DNA from: Planctomonas psychrotolerans
GTDB lineage: Bacteria > Actinomycetota > Actinomycetes > Actinomycetales > Microbacteriaceae
Assembly (NCBI RefSeq): GCF_008642235.1
Contig: NZ_SJEV01000001.1
Location: 2,250,400 to 2,314,399 of the forward strand
Direction of reading: 5' to 3'
DNA: 64,000 nucleotides
Shown: positions 25,584-35,877 of the stretch, one piece after another
Layout of the letters: the number at the start of each line of letters is the position of its first letter
Numbering within the stretch: position 1 is the first letter of the stretch
Position numbers and translations under genes: made by a program
Notes under the pieces: model-generated
The model's input: the letters and a program-made list of their open reading frames with translations, nothing else
Told to the model about the DNA's origin: nothing
The model's database searches: none

Positions 25584-26222
25584 TCAGATGTTTCCGACGA
25601 CGATGTCGGGCACGGCCGTGCCCTCGAGAAGCTTGTAGTTCGCTCCCACGATGCCGAGCGATCCGTTCGCGACGGCCTCGCTGATGAGCTCGGACCGATC
25701 GAGCAGCTGGGCGACCGTGCCGCGCAGATGCTCGCGACCGACCTCGGTGGCGTCGAGTGCTTCGTCGCCGGTGCGAGCGGCGCGCACGCGATCAACGGCG
25801 GGGAGGATCCGGTCGACGAGCTGCGCCACATGCGTCGGCAGCGGCGGTCCGTCGAGTTCGCGAGTGTCGATCGCCGCGCGGACGGCGCCGCACTCGTCGT
25901 GGGCGAGCACGAGAATGAGGGGCACACCGAGCACGCTCACCGCGTACTCGAGGGAGCCGATCACGGAATTGGTGGTGACCTGACCGGCGTTGCGCACCAC
26001 GAAGAGGTCACCGAGGCCTTTGTCGAAGATGATCTCGGCGGCGAGCCGGGAATCGCTGCAGCCGAGCAGCGCGGCCGAGGGCGTCTGCTTGAGCGCCAGT
26101 TCGGCACGTCGCTCCACGTCCTGCCGCGGATGCCGCGGCTCACCGGCGACGAAGCGCGCGTTTCCGCGCACCATCTCCTGCCAGATCTTCGCCGGTGTGG
26201 GTGTCGGTGTGGGGTCAGTCAT
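25584..26222 (-). CDS. Beta-class carbonic anhydrase
   Basis: 212-aa zinc enzyme interconverting CO2 and bicarbonate. Zinc ligands and active-site pair are visible: C and D/R in [10 protein letters not shown] (near residue 50-60), and H..C in [12 protein letters not shown] (near 107-115), with [22 protein letters not shown] between them. The fold ends with [11 protein letters not shown]. Start ATG 26222 overlaps the stop of the DUF4245 gene by 8 bp. A small Thr/Pro-rich N-terminus ([11 protein letters not shown]) precedes the domain. Confidence 0.94.
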   Translation of the reverse strand: MTDPTPTPTPAKIWQEMVRGNARFVAGEPRHPRQDVERRAELALKQTPSAALLGCSDSRLAAEIIFDKGLGDLFVVRNAGQVTTNSVIGSLEYAVSVLGVPLILVLAHDECGAVRAAIDTRELDGPPLPTHVAQLVDRILPAVDRVRAARTGDEALDATEVGREHLRGTVAQLLDRSELISEAVANGSLGIVGANYKLLEGTAVPDIVVGNI

Positions 26223-26874
26223 CCGTAGCACTCCCTTCAACCTCGGCGGCGACGCTCTCCGCCATGGTGCGGAACTCGTTCGCGTCCGCCGAACCGTAGA
26301 GAACGTAGCTGCTCCCGCCCACGTCGGTCGACATGGAGTACTCGGCGAGCCCCGGGTCCTCAGCGGTGCGGTTGTCGTACACAGTCCAGTCGAGTCCGCC
26401 GATGCTTTCGGCACCCGACACCTGGGCAGCCCTGACCTTCTGGAGCACCCACGTGGAGTTCGCGTCGATGCCCTGGCTGAATCCGATGTACTCGTTCGAC
26501 GGGGTGATGAACCCCACGTACCACTCGTCGACCCCGTCCGCGGTGCGGGTGCGGAGCTCGGCGGCATTCGATCGCCACACCGGCGGAATCTGCGGCACCA
26601 CGAGCGGCTCGCTCACCGAGCCCGCGGCCTGGTCTGCGACGGTCGCGTAGTCCACGTCGACTCGCGCCGGACCATCGGCGCGCGGCACGAGCAGGACGAT
26701 GACCACCACGATCCCGAGGGTCGCGAGCAGGGAGAACCAGAGGTTGTTGATGGTCTGGCGGGCGCGTCGGTTGCGCGAGGCGGTCGCCTTGCGCTCGGCG
26801 GTCTCCTCCGGCGTCTCGGGGCGACCCAGTTCGGCGACGATGCGAGGCTCGGTGCCCTTCGGCTTCCGAGCCAT
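26215..26874 (-). CDS. DUF4245 membrane-anchored protein
   Basis: 219-aa actinobacterial protein of unknown function. Basic cytoplasmic N-terminus (about 1-48), one membrane helix near 50-65 (SLLATLGIVVVIVLLVP), and an extracytoplasmic domain with PPVWRSNAAELRT, VDEWYVGFITPSNEYIGFSQ and a C-terminal GSADANEFRTMAESV. Start ATG 26874 shares one base with the xseB stop, and the 3' end overlaps the carbonic anhydrase gene, so xseA-xseB-DUF4245-CA form one run of tightly packed genes. Confidence 0.88.
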   Translation of the reverse strand: MARKPKGTEPRIVAELGRPETPEETAERKATASRNRRARQTINNLWFSLLATLGIVVVIVLLVPRADGPARVDVDYATVADQAAGSVSEPLVVPQIPPVWRSNAAELRTRTADGVDEWYVGFITPSNEYIGFSQGIDANSTWVLQKVRAAQVSGAESIGGLDWTVYDNRTAEDPGLAEYSMSTDVGGSSYVLYGSADANEFRTMAESVAAEVEGSATDD

Positions 26875-27098
26875 CACGCGCCGGCTGCGCTGGACTCGGC
26901 GGTTCGAGCGGCCTCGAGACGGGCCCGGGCACCGATCAGCCACTCCTCGCAGCGCGAGGCAAGGGCCTCACCGCGCTCCCACAACGCGAGCGAGTGCTCC
27001 AGCGTGGGCGCACCCTGCTCCAGTTCCGCCACGACGCGGACGAGTTCGTCACGCGCCTCCTCGTAGCTCAACGAGCGGACGTCCTGCGGTGTGGGCAT
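26874..27098 (-). CDS. xseB: Exodeoxyribonuclease VII small subunit
   Basis: 74-aa small subunit of the ExoVII nuclease, which binds along the coiled-coil arm of XseA. Family pattern [20 protein letters not shown] followed by [14 protein letters not shown]. Length is normal. It lies 25 bp after xseA and shares a base with the DUF4245 gene. Confidence 0.93.
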   Translation of the reverse strand: MPTPQDVRSLSYEEARDELVRVVAELEQGAPTLEHSLALWERGEALASRCEEWLIGARARLEAARTAESSAAGA

Positions 27099-27123
27099 GC
27101 CGGTAATCCTATCGAGGGGTGGC

Positions 27124-28344
27124 TCAGCGGGGAGTCGCGGTCGGGCCGTCGGACACCGCGCCGATGGTGCCGGAGGCGAGGCGCAGCGCGAGGGCGGTAC
27201 CGCGCGGAGCGTCCGCTGCGGCGCGCAGCACGGACCCGTCGTGCAGTTGCGCGATGGCGTAGCCGCGGTCGAGGGTCCGCTGCGGCGAGAGGGCGCGGAG
27301 CTGCGCCGACAGTTCCTTCGTGCCGATCGCCGCCTCGTCGAGACCCCGAGTGACGAGTTCCGCGCCCCGGGCGATGTACCGGCCGAGTTCCTCGGCGCGG
27401 GAGTCGACGATCCATGCGGACGTGGCGAGTACCGGACGCGTGCGGAGCTGTTCGATGCGGTCGACCTCGGTGCGCAAGAAGGTGCTCAGCCGGGTGCCGA
27501 GCCGCGCGCGGGCCTGACGCACCCGAGCGAGCTCCTCCGTGACATCGGGCACCACGCGCTTCGCGGCATCGGTGGGGGTGGACGCGCGCAGGTCCGCGAC
27601 CTCGTCGAGCAGGGGGCGGTCGGCCTCGTGTCCGATCGCGCTCACCACCGGTGTGGCGCACGCCGACACGGCACGGACGAGTCCCTCGTCGCTGAAACCG
27701 AGCAGGTTCTGGAAGTCACCGCCGCCGCGGGCGATGACGATCACGTCGACCTCGGGATCGCGGTCGAGCTCCCGCACCGCGGCGGTCACCTCGTCGACGA
27801 CGCGGTTGCCCTGCACCGCGGCGTGCAGCACGCGGAAGCGCACGGCGGGCCAGCGGAGCTGCGCATTGCGCAGCACGTCCTTCTCCGCATCCGAGTCCTT
27901 GCCGGTGATGAGGCCGATGCAGTGCGGCAGGAAGGGGAGGGGGCGCTTGCGGGACTGCTCGAACAGGCCCTCCCGGCCGAGCTGGGCGCGCAGGCGCTCG
28001 AGGCGTTCGAGCAGGTCGCCGAGCCCCACATGCCGCATGTCGATCACCTGCATGGTGAGCGTGCCGCCCTTGACCCAGTAGTTCGGCTTGACGAGCGCCA
28101 CCACCCGGTCGCCCTGCTTGAGATCAGCGGGTGTCCGCGCGCGCACCGACGACCACACCGTGAAACTCACCGTGGCGTCACCGGTGACGTCTTTGAGCTT
28201 GCCGTAGACGTTGCCGCCCGAGAGGCCCCAGGAGGTGATCTCGCCCTCCACCCAGACGGAGCCGAGTCGATCGATGTACCCCTGGATCTTCGCGGCGAGC
28301 AGGCCGACCGGCCACGGCGAATCGACGCTGGGACCCTGGTCCAT
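27124..28344 (-). CDS. xseA: Exodeoxyribonuclease VII large subunit
   Basis: 406-aa catalytic subunit of ExoVII, degrading single-stranded DNA in repair. N-terminal OB-fold (about 10-105; [21 protein letters not shown]), then the catalytic domain with [54 protein letters not shown] and [11 protein letters not shown], and the XseB-binding helical arm before the ending [12 protein letters not shown]. Start ATG 28344 has GGAGGAACC upstream; the longer open frame is not needed. Divergent from ispH. Confidence 0.95.
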   Translation of the reverse strand: MDQGPSVDSPWPVGLLAAKIQGYIDRLGSVWVEGEITSWGLSGGNVYGKLKDVTGDATVSFTVWSSVRARTPADLKQGDRVVALVKPNYWVKGGTLTMQVIDMRHVGLGDLLERLERLRAQLGREGLFEQSRKRPLPFLPHCIGLITGKDSDAEKDVLRNAQLRWPAVRFRVLHAAVQGNRVVDEVTAAVRELDRDPEVDVIVIARGGGDFQNLLGFSDEGLVRAVSACATPVVSAIGHEADRPLLDEVADLRASTPTDAAKRVVPDVTEELARVRQARARLGTRLSTFLRTEVDRIEQLRTRPVLATSAWIVDSRAEELGRYIARGAELVTRGLDEAAIGTKELSAQLRALSPQRTLDRGYAIAQLHDGSVLRAAADAPRGTALALRLASGTIGAVSDGPTATPR

Positions 28345-28410
28345 GGCGGTTCCTCCGTTGCGATCGGCGCTCGGCGATCCGAACACAGTGAGTGGTAAGG
28401 ACGCGCCGCG

Positions 28411-28416
28411 TAGACT
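28411..28416 (+). promoter_or_regulatory. Leaderless-type -10 box of ispH
   Basis: TAGACT ends 7 nt before the GTG start at 28424. No ribosome site. The same hexamer and spacing appear before the AI-2E-family gene at 12479. Confidence 0.5.
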
Positions 28417-28423
28417 CGGGGCC

Positions 28424-29491
28424 GTGACCGACGCAACGATCAGCCTGCCCATGCCCCGCATACCGGGCGCTCGCAACAGGCTAAAGGATACCCCCGTCGA
28501 TGGCCGCAAGCGTGTGCTGCTGGCTGCGCCCCGCGGCTACTGTGCGGGAGTGGACCGCGCCGTGATCGCCGTCGAGAAGGCGCTGGAGCACTACGGTGCA
28601 CCGGTGTACGTGCGCAAGCAGATCGTGCACAACATCCATGTGGTGTCGGAGCTCGAGAAGAAGGGCGCGATCTTCGTGGAGGAGGTCGACGAGGTGCCGA
28701 CCGGGTCGCACATCGTGTTCAGCGCCCACGGCGTTTCGCCGGCCGTGGTGCAGGGCGCCGCTGATCGCGGACTGCAGGCGATCGACGCCACCTGTCCGTT
28801 GGTCACGAAGGTGCACCGCGAGGCCGTGCGCTTCGCCCGCGACGACTTCGAGATCCTGCTGATCGGACACGAGGGACACGAAGAGGTCGAGGGCACCGCG
28901 GGGGAGGCCCCCGAGCACACCACCCTCGTCGGCAGCCCAGACGAGGCGGACACCATCGTCGTGCGCAACCCCGACAAGGTCGTCTGGCTGTCCCAGACCA
29001 CGCTCTCGGTCGACGAGACCATGGAGACCGTTCGGCGCCTGCGCCAGCGCTTCCCCAACCTGCAGAACCCGCCGAGCGACGACATCTGCTACGCCACTCA
29101 GAACCGCCAGGTGGCGATCAAGAAGGTGGCGCAGGACTCCGACCTCGTGCTCGTGGTGGGGTCCGCGAACTCGTCCAACTCGGTGCGCCTCGTCGAGGTT
29201 GCGCTGGAGTACGGCGCCAAGGCGGCCTACCGCGTGGACTACGCGAGCGAGGTGAAGCAGGAGTGGCTCGACGGCGTGCGCACGGTCGGCGTGACCTCGG
29301 GCGCATCCGTGCCGGAGGAACTGGTGCAGGAGCTCCTGGACGACCTCGCCAACGCGGGCTACGGCGACGTGACGCAGGTGAAGACGGCGGAGGAGGACCT
29401 CATGTTCTCCCTGCCGAAGGAGCTGCGGAAGGACATCTCGGGTCGCACCGACGCGCGTGCCATCGGCGGACGGGTGCGCACCGACGCATGA
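28424..29491 (+). CDS. ispH: 4-hydroxy-3-methylbut-2-enyl diphosphate reductase
   Basis: 355-aa 4Fe-4S enzyme catalysing the last step of the MEP isoprenoid pathway, giving IPP and DMAPP. The three cluster cysteines are visible in [12 protein letters not shown] (near residue 38), [12 protein letters not shown] (near 122) and [11 protein letters not shown] (near 222). Catalytic Glu is in [11 protein letters not shown]. Start GTG 28424 gives the N-terminus [14 protein letters not shown], which fits relatives; a longer upstream frame runs through the divergent promoter. Its stop overlaps the next gene's start (ATGA). Confidence 0.95.
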   Translation: MTDATISLPMPRIPGARNRLKDTPVDGRKRVLLAAPRGYCAGVDRAVIAVEKALEHYGAPVYVRKQIVHNIHVVSELEKKGAIFVEEVDEVPTGSHIVFSAHGVSPAVVQGAADRGLQAIDATCPLVTKVHREAVRFARDDFEILLIGHEGHEEVEGTAGEAPEHTTLVGSPDEADTIVVRNPDKVVWLSQTTLSVDETMETVRRLRQRFPNLQNPPSDDICYATQNRQVAIKKVAQDSDLVLVVGSANSSNSVRLVEVALEYGAKAAYRVDYASEVKQEWLDGVRTVGVTSGASVPEELVQELLDDLANAGYGDVTQVKTAEEDLMFSLPKELRKDISGRTDARAIGGRVRTDA

Positions 29492-30108
29492 CCGGCCCCG
29501 CCTCGCCCCGCGACCCGGCCTCGCCGAACGAACCGGAGTCGTCCGGTTCGGACGCCGCCCGACCCGAACCGGCCCGGCCGACATCCGGTCCCGCGCCCCG
29601 CTGGGGCGAGTACGCCCCAGTGCCTCCCGCGCCCGCTCCGCCCGTCGCACCGACGTCGGCGGGCGCTGGCACCGGCGGGGCGCATGAGGCGGTCGGTGCG
29701 GCCGGCGCCGCTGCCCCGTCCGCGGGCTCCGAGTCGCGTCCCGTGCGCAAGTGGGATCGCATCCTCACCCTCGTGCTGCTCGCCTTCGCCACCTACTCCG
29801 TGATCACCGGGCTGTTCACCTACGGCAATCTTCCGGCGGCACTCGACCAGGTCTTCGCAATGCAGGGCATCGGGCGCTTCGACGACGTGGAGAGCGCCCG
29901 GACCATCGGCCTCGCGTTGAACATCCTGCACCTCTCGGTCTACGCGCTGACCGTGTGGCTGTCCTACCGGATGCTCAAGCAGAACCGCATCACCTTCTGG
30001 GTGCCGCTGACGGCCGGGGTGGTCGTGTCGTTCATCACGGCGGTGCTGCTCGTCACGCTGGTGATCGGTGACCCGGCTTTCCGCGAGTACGTGACTTCCA
30101 CGACTTAA
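29488..30108 (+). CDS. DUF6264-like membrane protein
   Basis: 206-aa protein found after ispH in Microbacteriaceae, function unknown. The first 90 residues are Pro/Ser/Ala-rich and probably disordered. Three or four membrane helices follow: [19 protein letters not shown] (about 93-111), a region near 145-165 ([19 protein letters not shown]), and [19 protein letters not shown] (about 175-195). The assignment to DUF6264 is from memory of the family context. ATGA overlap with ispH implies co-translation. Confidence 0.75.
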   Translation: MTGPASPRDPASPNEPESSGSDAARPEPARPTSGPAPRWGEYAPVPPAPAPPVAPTSAGAGTGGAHEAVGAAGAAAPSAGSESRPVRKWDRILTLVLLAFATYSVITGLFTYGNLPAALDQVFAMQGIGRFDDVESARTIGLALNILHLSVYALTVWLSYRMLKQNRITFWVPLTAGVVVSFITAVLLVTLVIGDPAFREYVTSTT

Positions 30109-30111
30109 CCG

Positions 30112-30183
30112 CCTCGTCGCTCCCGTTTCGCGTCCCCGCCGCCCTTCTCGGGCGAGCGGCGACGCTGAACGGGAGCGACGAGG
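30112..30183. terminator. 16-bp inverted repeat between convergent genes
   Basis: Perfect arms CCTCGTCGCTCCCGTT (30112-30127) and AACGGGAGCGACGAGG (30168-30183) enclose a 40-nt loop. The loop itself contains a smaller hairpin (GCCGCCC with a GGGCGAGCGGC-like partner). It lies between the stops of the DUF6264-like gene and fbaA, so it is probably a bidirectional terminator, although no T tract follows on either strand. Confidence 0.65.
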
Positions 30184-30194
30184 AAGCGGCAGTC

Positions 30195-31220
<1,026 letters not shown>

Positions 31221-31331
31221 GGCGACTCCTTCGATTGGCCCTCGTCGGGCTGCCTGTGCGTGCGTGTCGAGTCTATTGATCCGGGCGCTCTTCGACCGCC
31301 ATCGCCGCCATCGGGACCTTTGGCGAACCGG

Positions 31332-31360
31332 TTGACAAGTTGCCTGTTCGGTCCGATACT
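31332..31360 (+). promoter_or_regulatory. Sigma-70-type promoter of the MFS transporter
   Basis: TTGACA (31332-31337), 17-bp spacer, GATACT (31355-31360). The predicted start of transcription is near 31367, about 54 nt before GTG 31421. A GTTATCGAT segment at 31387-31395 in the leader resembles half of the LacI-type operator near 48.9 kb; this may be chance. Confidence 0.7.
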
Positions 31361-31420
31361 GAATGCCGCGCGTCCCTCGCTCGCGCGTTATCGATGCTGC
31401 TAACCCCTTGGAGGAGTCGC

Positions 31421-32809
31421 GTGACCACCAGTTCGCCCGTCTCGGACCGCGCGTCCGACGTGGAGAAGTCGGCCATCAAGAAGGTGGCGGTTCGTCTCGT
31501 GCCCTTCGTGGCGCTGATGTTCTTCATCAACTACCTCGACCGCACCGCGATCGGCTTCGCCGCACCGAACGGTATGAACGACGACCTCGCCCTCTCCGCG
31601 GCGCAATTCGGCTTCGCGTCCGGCGTCTTCTTCATCGGGTACATCCTTCTGGAGGTACCGAGCAACCTCGCGCTGCACCGATTCGGCGCCCGCCGCTGGC
31701 TCGCCCGCATCATGGTGTCGTGGGGGATCGTCGCGCTCCTGTTCACCTGGGTGCAGAACTTCGAACAGCTCGTCGTGCTGCGGTTCCTGCTCGGTGTCGC
31801 CGAGGCCGGATTCTTCCCCGGCGCGATCCTCTTCCTCAGCCTCTGGGTGCCGTCGAAGCACCGCAGCAAGATCCTCGCGCTCTTCTACCTGGCGCAGCCC
31901 CTCACCACCGTCATCGGTGCGCCGCTCGCCGCGCTCCTCATCCAGCAGGACGGCACCTTCCTCGGTCTCGAAGGCTGGCGCTTCATGTTCCTCGGCGTCT
32001 CGCTCCCCGCCATCGTGGTCGGCATCATCGCCTGGTTCTACCTCAAGGACCGCCCGGCCGACGCCACGTGGCTGACCGAGGAGGAGCGGGTCTGGCTGAC
32101 CAGTGCCCTCGCCAGCGAGAAGGCGGCCACCGAGAAGGCCAACGACAACAAGCACGTGGGCATCCGCTCCGCGTTCACGAGCGGCCGGGTCTGGATGCTG
32201 TCATTCATCTACTTCGGCTTCATCTACGGTCTCTACGCCCTCGCCTTCTTCCTCCCGACGATCATCGAGGGCTTCCAGGAGCTGTACGGCACCGAGTTCG
32301 ACGTCTTCCAGAAGGGGCTCATCACGGCCGTTCCGTACATTCCCGCCGCTATCGCGCTGCACTTCTGGGCGCGAGACGCATCGCGCCGCGGACTCCGCAC
32401 CTGGCACATCGTGATCCCCGCCGTCGCCGGCGCCGTGAGCATTCCGCTCGCGCTCTACGCGGGATCCCCGGTGCTGACGATTGCGGTCATCGCGATCACG
32501 GCCATGGCGATCTTCTCGGCGCTGCCCAACTTCTGGACCCTGCCCACCCAGTTCCTCACCGGGGCGGCCGCCGCGGCCGGGATCGCGCTCATCAACACCG
32601 TGGGCAACCTGGCGGGCTTCTCCGCCCCGTACCTCACGGGTGCGCTGTTCGACTGGACCGGTGGATACGAGATCCCCATGTTCGTGGTGGGCGGCTTCAT
32701 GGCGCTGTCCGCGGTTCTCATGGTGATCCTTGCGCGTCGCGGTCGGGTGAACGTCACCCGACCGGGTGTCGGGGGATCCGTCACCGCCCCCGAGGTTCCC
32801 GCTCCCTGA
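31421..32809 (+). CDS. MFS transporter, anion:cation symporter (ACS) type
   Basis: 462-aa transporter with about 12 membrane helices, resembling the tartrate/phthalate/hexuronate ACS family. Signatures: FINYLDRTAIGFA in helix 1, RFGARRWLARIMVSWGI (loop 2-3 MFS motif), LRFLLGVAEAGFFPGAI in helix 4, and FLKD-type WFYLKDRPADATWL after helix 6. Probably takes up an organic acid anion, but the substrate cannot be told. Start GTG 31421 follows GGAGGAG by 5 nt; the open frame extends further upstream across the promoter. A hairpin terminator follows at 32817. Confidence 0.88.
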   Translation: MTTSSPVSDRASDVEKSAIKKVAVRLVPFVALMFFINYLDRTAIGFAAPNGMNDDLALSAAQFGFASGVFFIGYILLEVPSNLALHRFGARRWLARIMVSWGIVALLFTWVQNFEQLVVLRFLLGVAEAGFFPGAILFLSLWVPSKHRSKILALFYLAQPLTTVIGAPLAALLIQQDGTFLGLEGWRFMFLGVSLPAIVVGIIAWFYLKDRPADATWLTEEERVWLTSALASEKAATEKANDNKHVGIRSAFTSGRVWMLSFIYFGFIYGLYALAFFLPTIIEGFQELYGTEFDVFQKGLITAVPYIPAAIALHFWARDASRRGLRTWHIVIPAVAGAVSIPLALYAGSPVLTIAVIAITAMAIFSALPNFWTLPTQFLTGAAAAAGIALINTVGNLAGFSAPYLTGALFDWTGGYEIPMFVVGGFMALSAVLMVILARRGRVNVTRPGVGGSVTAPEVPAP

Positions 32810-32816
32810 CGCCGTT

Positions 32817-32843
32817 CGGCCCCCGCACTAGAGGCGGGGGCCG
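32817..32843 (+). terminator. Hairpin terminator after MFS gene
   Basis: Stem CGGCCCCCGC (32817-32826) with GCGGGGGCCG (32834-32843), 7-nt loop, followed by TCTCGCTTCT. It lies directly after the transporter stop. Confidence 0.7.
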
Positions 32844-32939
32844 TCTCGCTTCTAGGCTGAGCGCACCAGCGGACGTTCGCCGTCGTGCACCGCGCACCTC
32901 CGGATCTTTCCCATCGCACGCCAACGAAAGGGACGAATC

Positions 32940-33926
32940 GTGTCCAGTGCCGAGTCGGCAAGCTTGTACATCCACCCGGATCGCAACCTCGGCATGGAGC
33001 TCGTGCGCGCCACCGAGGCGGCGGCGATTCGCGCCACCCCGTTCATCGGACGCGGGGACAAGAACGCCGCCGACCGTGCCGCGGTCGACGCCATGCGCAC
33101 GTTCCTCGGCACCGTCAACTTCGACGGACTCATCGTCATCGGCGAGGGCGAGAAGGATGACGCGCCGATGCTCTTCAACGGGGAGCACGTGGGCAACGGG
33201 CGAGGGCCCGCGTGCGATATCGCCGTCGACCCGATCGACGGCACGAGCCTGACGGCCGCGGGACGGCAGAACGCGCTGTCGGTGATCGCCGTGTCGGACC
33301 GGGGCAGCATGTACAACCCGCAGGACGTGTTCTACATGGACAAGATCGTCACGGGTCCCGAGGGCAAAGGACTCGTGGACATCCGGAAGCCCATCGGAGA
33401 GAACATCCGGGCGCTCGCCAAAGCCAAGGGCAAGTCGGTGGAAGACATCCAGGTGGCCGTGCTCGACCGACCGCGGCACCAGGAGCTGGTGCGGGAGATT
33501 CGCGAGGCGGGGGCGGGCACGCGCCTCCTGCTCGACGGCGACGTGGCCGGCGGCATCAACGCCGCTCGGATCGAAACCCGCATCGACATGTGCATCGGTA
33601 TCGGAGGCACGCCGGAGGGCGTGATCACCGCCTGCGCGGTAAAGGCGCTCGACGGCTTCATCCAGGGGCGCCTCAACCCGCAGAGCGACACGGAGCGCAC
33701 CGCGGCGCTCGCCGCCGGGCACGACCTGGATCGCGTGCTCGAGCTCGAGGACTTCGTCTCCGGTCACAACACCTACTTCGTCGCGACGGGGGTGACGGAT
33801 GGCGGGCTGGTGGAGGGCGTGCGGAAGATCGGCCCGATCATCCGCACCGAGAGCATCGTGCTGCGGTCGCACTCCGGGACCATCCGGCGCGTGGTGGCAG
33901 ATCACCTCGTGGAGAAGTGGCTCTGA
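32940..33926 (+). CDS. glpX: Class II fructose-1,6-bisphosphatase
   Basis: 328-aa metal-dependent phosphatase of gluconeogenesis. Metal-site motifs VIGEGEKDDAPML near residue 62 and AVDPIDGTSLTAAG near 95; ISVFDRP-like VAVLDRPRHQELV near 175; IGIGGTPEGVITACAVKALDG near 220, all typical of GlpX. Start GTG 32940 follows AAAGGGA. Actinobacteria usually have this class as the only FBPase. Confidence 0.95.
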   Translation: MSSAESASLYIHPDRNLGMELVRATEAAAIRATPFIGRGDKNAADRAAVDAMRTFLGTVNFDGLIVIGEGEKDDAPMLFNGEHVGNGRGPACDIAVDPIDGTSLTAAGRQNALSVIAVSDRGSMYNPQDVFYMDKIVTGPEGKGLVDIRKPIGENIRALAKAKGKSVEDIQVAVLDRPRHQELVREIREAGAGTRLLLDGDVAGGINAARIETRIDMCIGIGGTPEGVITACAVKALDGFIQGRLNPQSDTERTAALAAGHDLDRVLELEDFVSGHNTYFVATGVTDGGLVEGVRKIGPIIRTESIVLRSHSGTIRRVVADHLVEKWL

Positions 33927-33973
33927 CGTCTGCTCGCGCTTCGTGCCTCTATCGCCGCGAGGTGTCCGAGGTC

Positions 33974-33979
33974 TAGCTT
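33974..33979 (+). promoter_or_regulatory. Leaderless-type -10 box of the SGNH hydrolase gene
   Basis: TAGCTT is separated by 6 nt from ATG 33986, and no ribosome site is present. Confidence 0.45.
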
Positions 33980-33985
33980 GAGCGC

Positions 33986-34855
33986 ATGACCCTCTTCACC
34001 TCGCATCGCGCACCTCGGGCAGCGCGCCTCGCCGCGACTGTCGTCGCCCTCGTCGGCCTCCTGGCCGGTGCCGCCGCGGTTCCCGCGTCGGCGACACCCG
34101 CAGCCGGTCATCCGAGTGCAGGGCAGAAGGTGAAGTACGTGGCGCTCGGCGATTCCTACGCGTACGGCTTCGGCGCCGTACACGGGTCCGAGTCGTATCC
34201 GGCGCTTCTCGACGACCGCAGGGACGTCGTGCTCACCGCCGACCTCTCCCGCGTCGGGGCGACCACGACCGACGTGGTGTCGTCGCTGAACAGCGCTCGC
34301 GGAGCGCTGAAACACGCCGACCTCGTGACCCTCTCCGTCGGGGCGAACGACGTGGATGTCACCGGCCTCGCCGCCGCGTGTTCCCCGGATCCGCGAAGCG
34401 TCGCGTGTGCGGCGACCTTCGCACGCGTGTCGGCGCTCCTGCAGCCGGGCAGTTCCCTGCTTCCCTCCCTCGTGCGCACGATCGACGGCGTCCGGCGAGC
34501 CGCTCCGAACGCTCAGATCGTCGTCACGGGATACCCGCTCCTCGCCGACCCCACGTTCGGGCTCCCTCAGTCCCCGGAGGTGAATGCGCTCGCGCAGCAG
34601 ATCAATGCGGCGACGGTGGCACTCAACTCCACGATCGCGGCGGCGGTCGCCGCAGTGCAGGGGACGGGCGGGAACGTGCTGTTCGTGGATGTCGTGCCGC
34701 AGTTCGTCGGTCACGGCATCGGATCCGCGGATCCGTGGATCCACTTCGGCAACGTGGTGAGCTATCACCCGACCGCCGCCGGGTACCGGGCCTACGCCGC
34801 CGCAATCACCGCTGCCGTGGACGTCACCCGACTCCGGTACGCCGCGGCCGCCTGA
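33986..34855 (+). CDS. Secreted SGNH/GDSL hydrolase
   Basis: 289-aa exported esterase/lipase-type enzyme. Signal peptide about 1-38 (LVGLLAGAAAVPASATPA). Block I YVALGDSYAYGFGA with catalytic Ser57, block III SVGANDVDVTG with the oxyanion Asn, and the C-terminal HPTAAGYRAYA with the catalytic His. The natural ester substrate is unknown. Single gene between glpX and an unlinked small-membrane-protein gene; probable leaderless transcript. Confidence 0.9.
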   Translation: MTLFTSHRAPRAARLAATVVALVGLLAGAAAVPASATPAAGHPSAGQKVKYVALGDSYAYGFGAVHGSESYPALLDDRRDVVLTADLSRVGATTTDVVSSLNSARGALKHADLVTLSVGANDVDVTGLAAACSPDPRSVACAATFARVSALLQPGSSLLPSLVRTIDGVRRAAPNAQIVVTGYPLLADPTFGLPQSPEVNALAQQINAATVALNSTIAAAVAAVQGTGGNVLFVDVVPQFVGHGIGSADPWIHFGNVVSYHPTAAGYRAYAAAITAAVDVTRLRYAAAA

Positions 34856-35033
34856 TCCCACGCCGCCAGCGCGGCACGCGCTCGATCCGGCACACGCCCG
34901 TAGTGATAAGCGCCCGATCTGACACGTCCCCGAACCGAAAGAATCCCGCGACGGCTCTCCGGGGACGCGTTCCGATCCTGCTGGTCTCCACGGGCCCGCG
35001 AAGCCCGTACGTCGAACCACCAGCGCGGCGACC

Positions 35034-35219
35034 CTAGGGTTGTCTCGACGCCCGGATGAGAACGACGAGAGAAAGTCCGCCGGAGATCGCAGCCAGCAGG
35101 CCGAAGGCTGCACCTGCGTAGCGGCTTTCGTTGAATAGAAGAACGAGCCCTGTGGGGATCAATACAAGCCCCGCTGCCACGATGACGATCAACGGGATCC
35201 ACTGCGGCTTCGTTGTCAT
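35034..35219 (-). CDS. Small two-helix membrane protein, 61 aa
   Basis: Unrecognised small protein with two clear membrane helices (about residues 8-28 and 36-55) joined by a short loop with NESRYAG. The pattern of hydrophobic segments bounded by charges (TTKPQW at the start, IRASRQP at the end) makes it likely real. It is 46 bp downstream of the DUF2087 gene on the same strand. No other gene lies in the 178-bp stretch after the SGNH gene. Confidence 0.6.
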   Translation of the reverse strand: MTTKPQWIPLIVIVAAGLVLIPTGLVLLFNESRYAGAAFGLLAAISGGLSLVVLIRASRQP

Positions 35220-35265
35220 TCAGAGATCTTGCCACCGGACTGGGGTCGGACGCTGAACGCACTCC

Positions 35266-35877
35266 TTATCCGGTACTCGAATCGGGGGAGAAGTACTCGG
35301 ACCCCGAAGGGGAGCGGTCGAGGATGCCGTAGTCGACCAGGTATCTCCGCAGGAGCGCGGTGTCGTCGTCGAACGGGCGTAGGCGGTCGTTCAGCTCTGC
35401 TTCGCTGAGCCGCTCGTCGGGCGCCATGAAGGTGGCCGCGATGTGCCGCAGCAGTTCCTCGCGATCGGCGTGCTGGGACGGGTACCGGTCGATGGCGCCG
35501 TCCGGGCGCAGGAATCGCTTCGGCCCCCGCTGCGGTCGTTCGTCGGTGCGATCGGCGAGCAGCGCCCGCAAACCCTCGGTTGCGGGAACCGGTCGTCCAT
35601 CGTGAGTGGTGACGAGGCCGGCCCGTATGAGCTGCGCAGTTCGTCGCTCGTGCAGTTCCCCGGATCCGAGGACGATGCGGGCGTACTCCGATCGAAGATC
35701 CTCGTTGGCGAGAGCCGCCACCATCGCCCGCCACGCGTTTCCCGTCCGAAACGGGCCCGAATCCCGTGCTTCGTCGGTCGAGGTGCCATCCGGCACCGTG
35801 GTCGGCATCACCTGACCGGCGAAGTCCCGGGAGATGGGACGAGACTGCAGGTGCGTCACGTCGTCGTCAGTAGTCAC
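35266..35877 (-). CDS. DUF2087 domain protein, probable winged-helix regulator
   Basis: 203-aa protein. After a short linker, residues about 45-110 look like a winged helix (AWRAMVAALANEDLRSEYARIVLG and RRTAQLIRAGLV). The C-terminal part matches DUF2087 (KRFLRPDGAIDRYPSQHADREELLRHIAA then DERLSEAELNDRLRPF and LLRRYLVDYGILDR), which occurs in ArsR-like transcription regulators. Start GTG 35877 was chosen since the frame upstream is low-complexity; no strong ribosome site is visible. Ligand and targets unknown. Confidence 0.8.
   Translation of the reverse strand: MTTDDDVTHLQSRPISRDFAGQVMPTTVPDGTSTDEARDSGPFRTGNAWRAMVAALANEDLRSEYARIVLGSGELHERRTAQLIRAGLVTTHDGRPVPATEGLRALLADRTDERPQRGPKRFLRPDGAIDRYPSQHADREELLRHIAATFMAPDERLSEAELNDRLRPFDDDTALLRRYLVDYGILDRSPSGSEYFSPDSSTG

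Noticed and set aside
31387-31400. Second LacI operator in the MFS leader
   Set aside because: Only about nine bases match the operator at 48.9 kb, one half-site only; listed only as a remark in the promoter entry.
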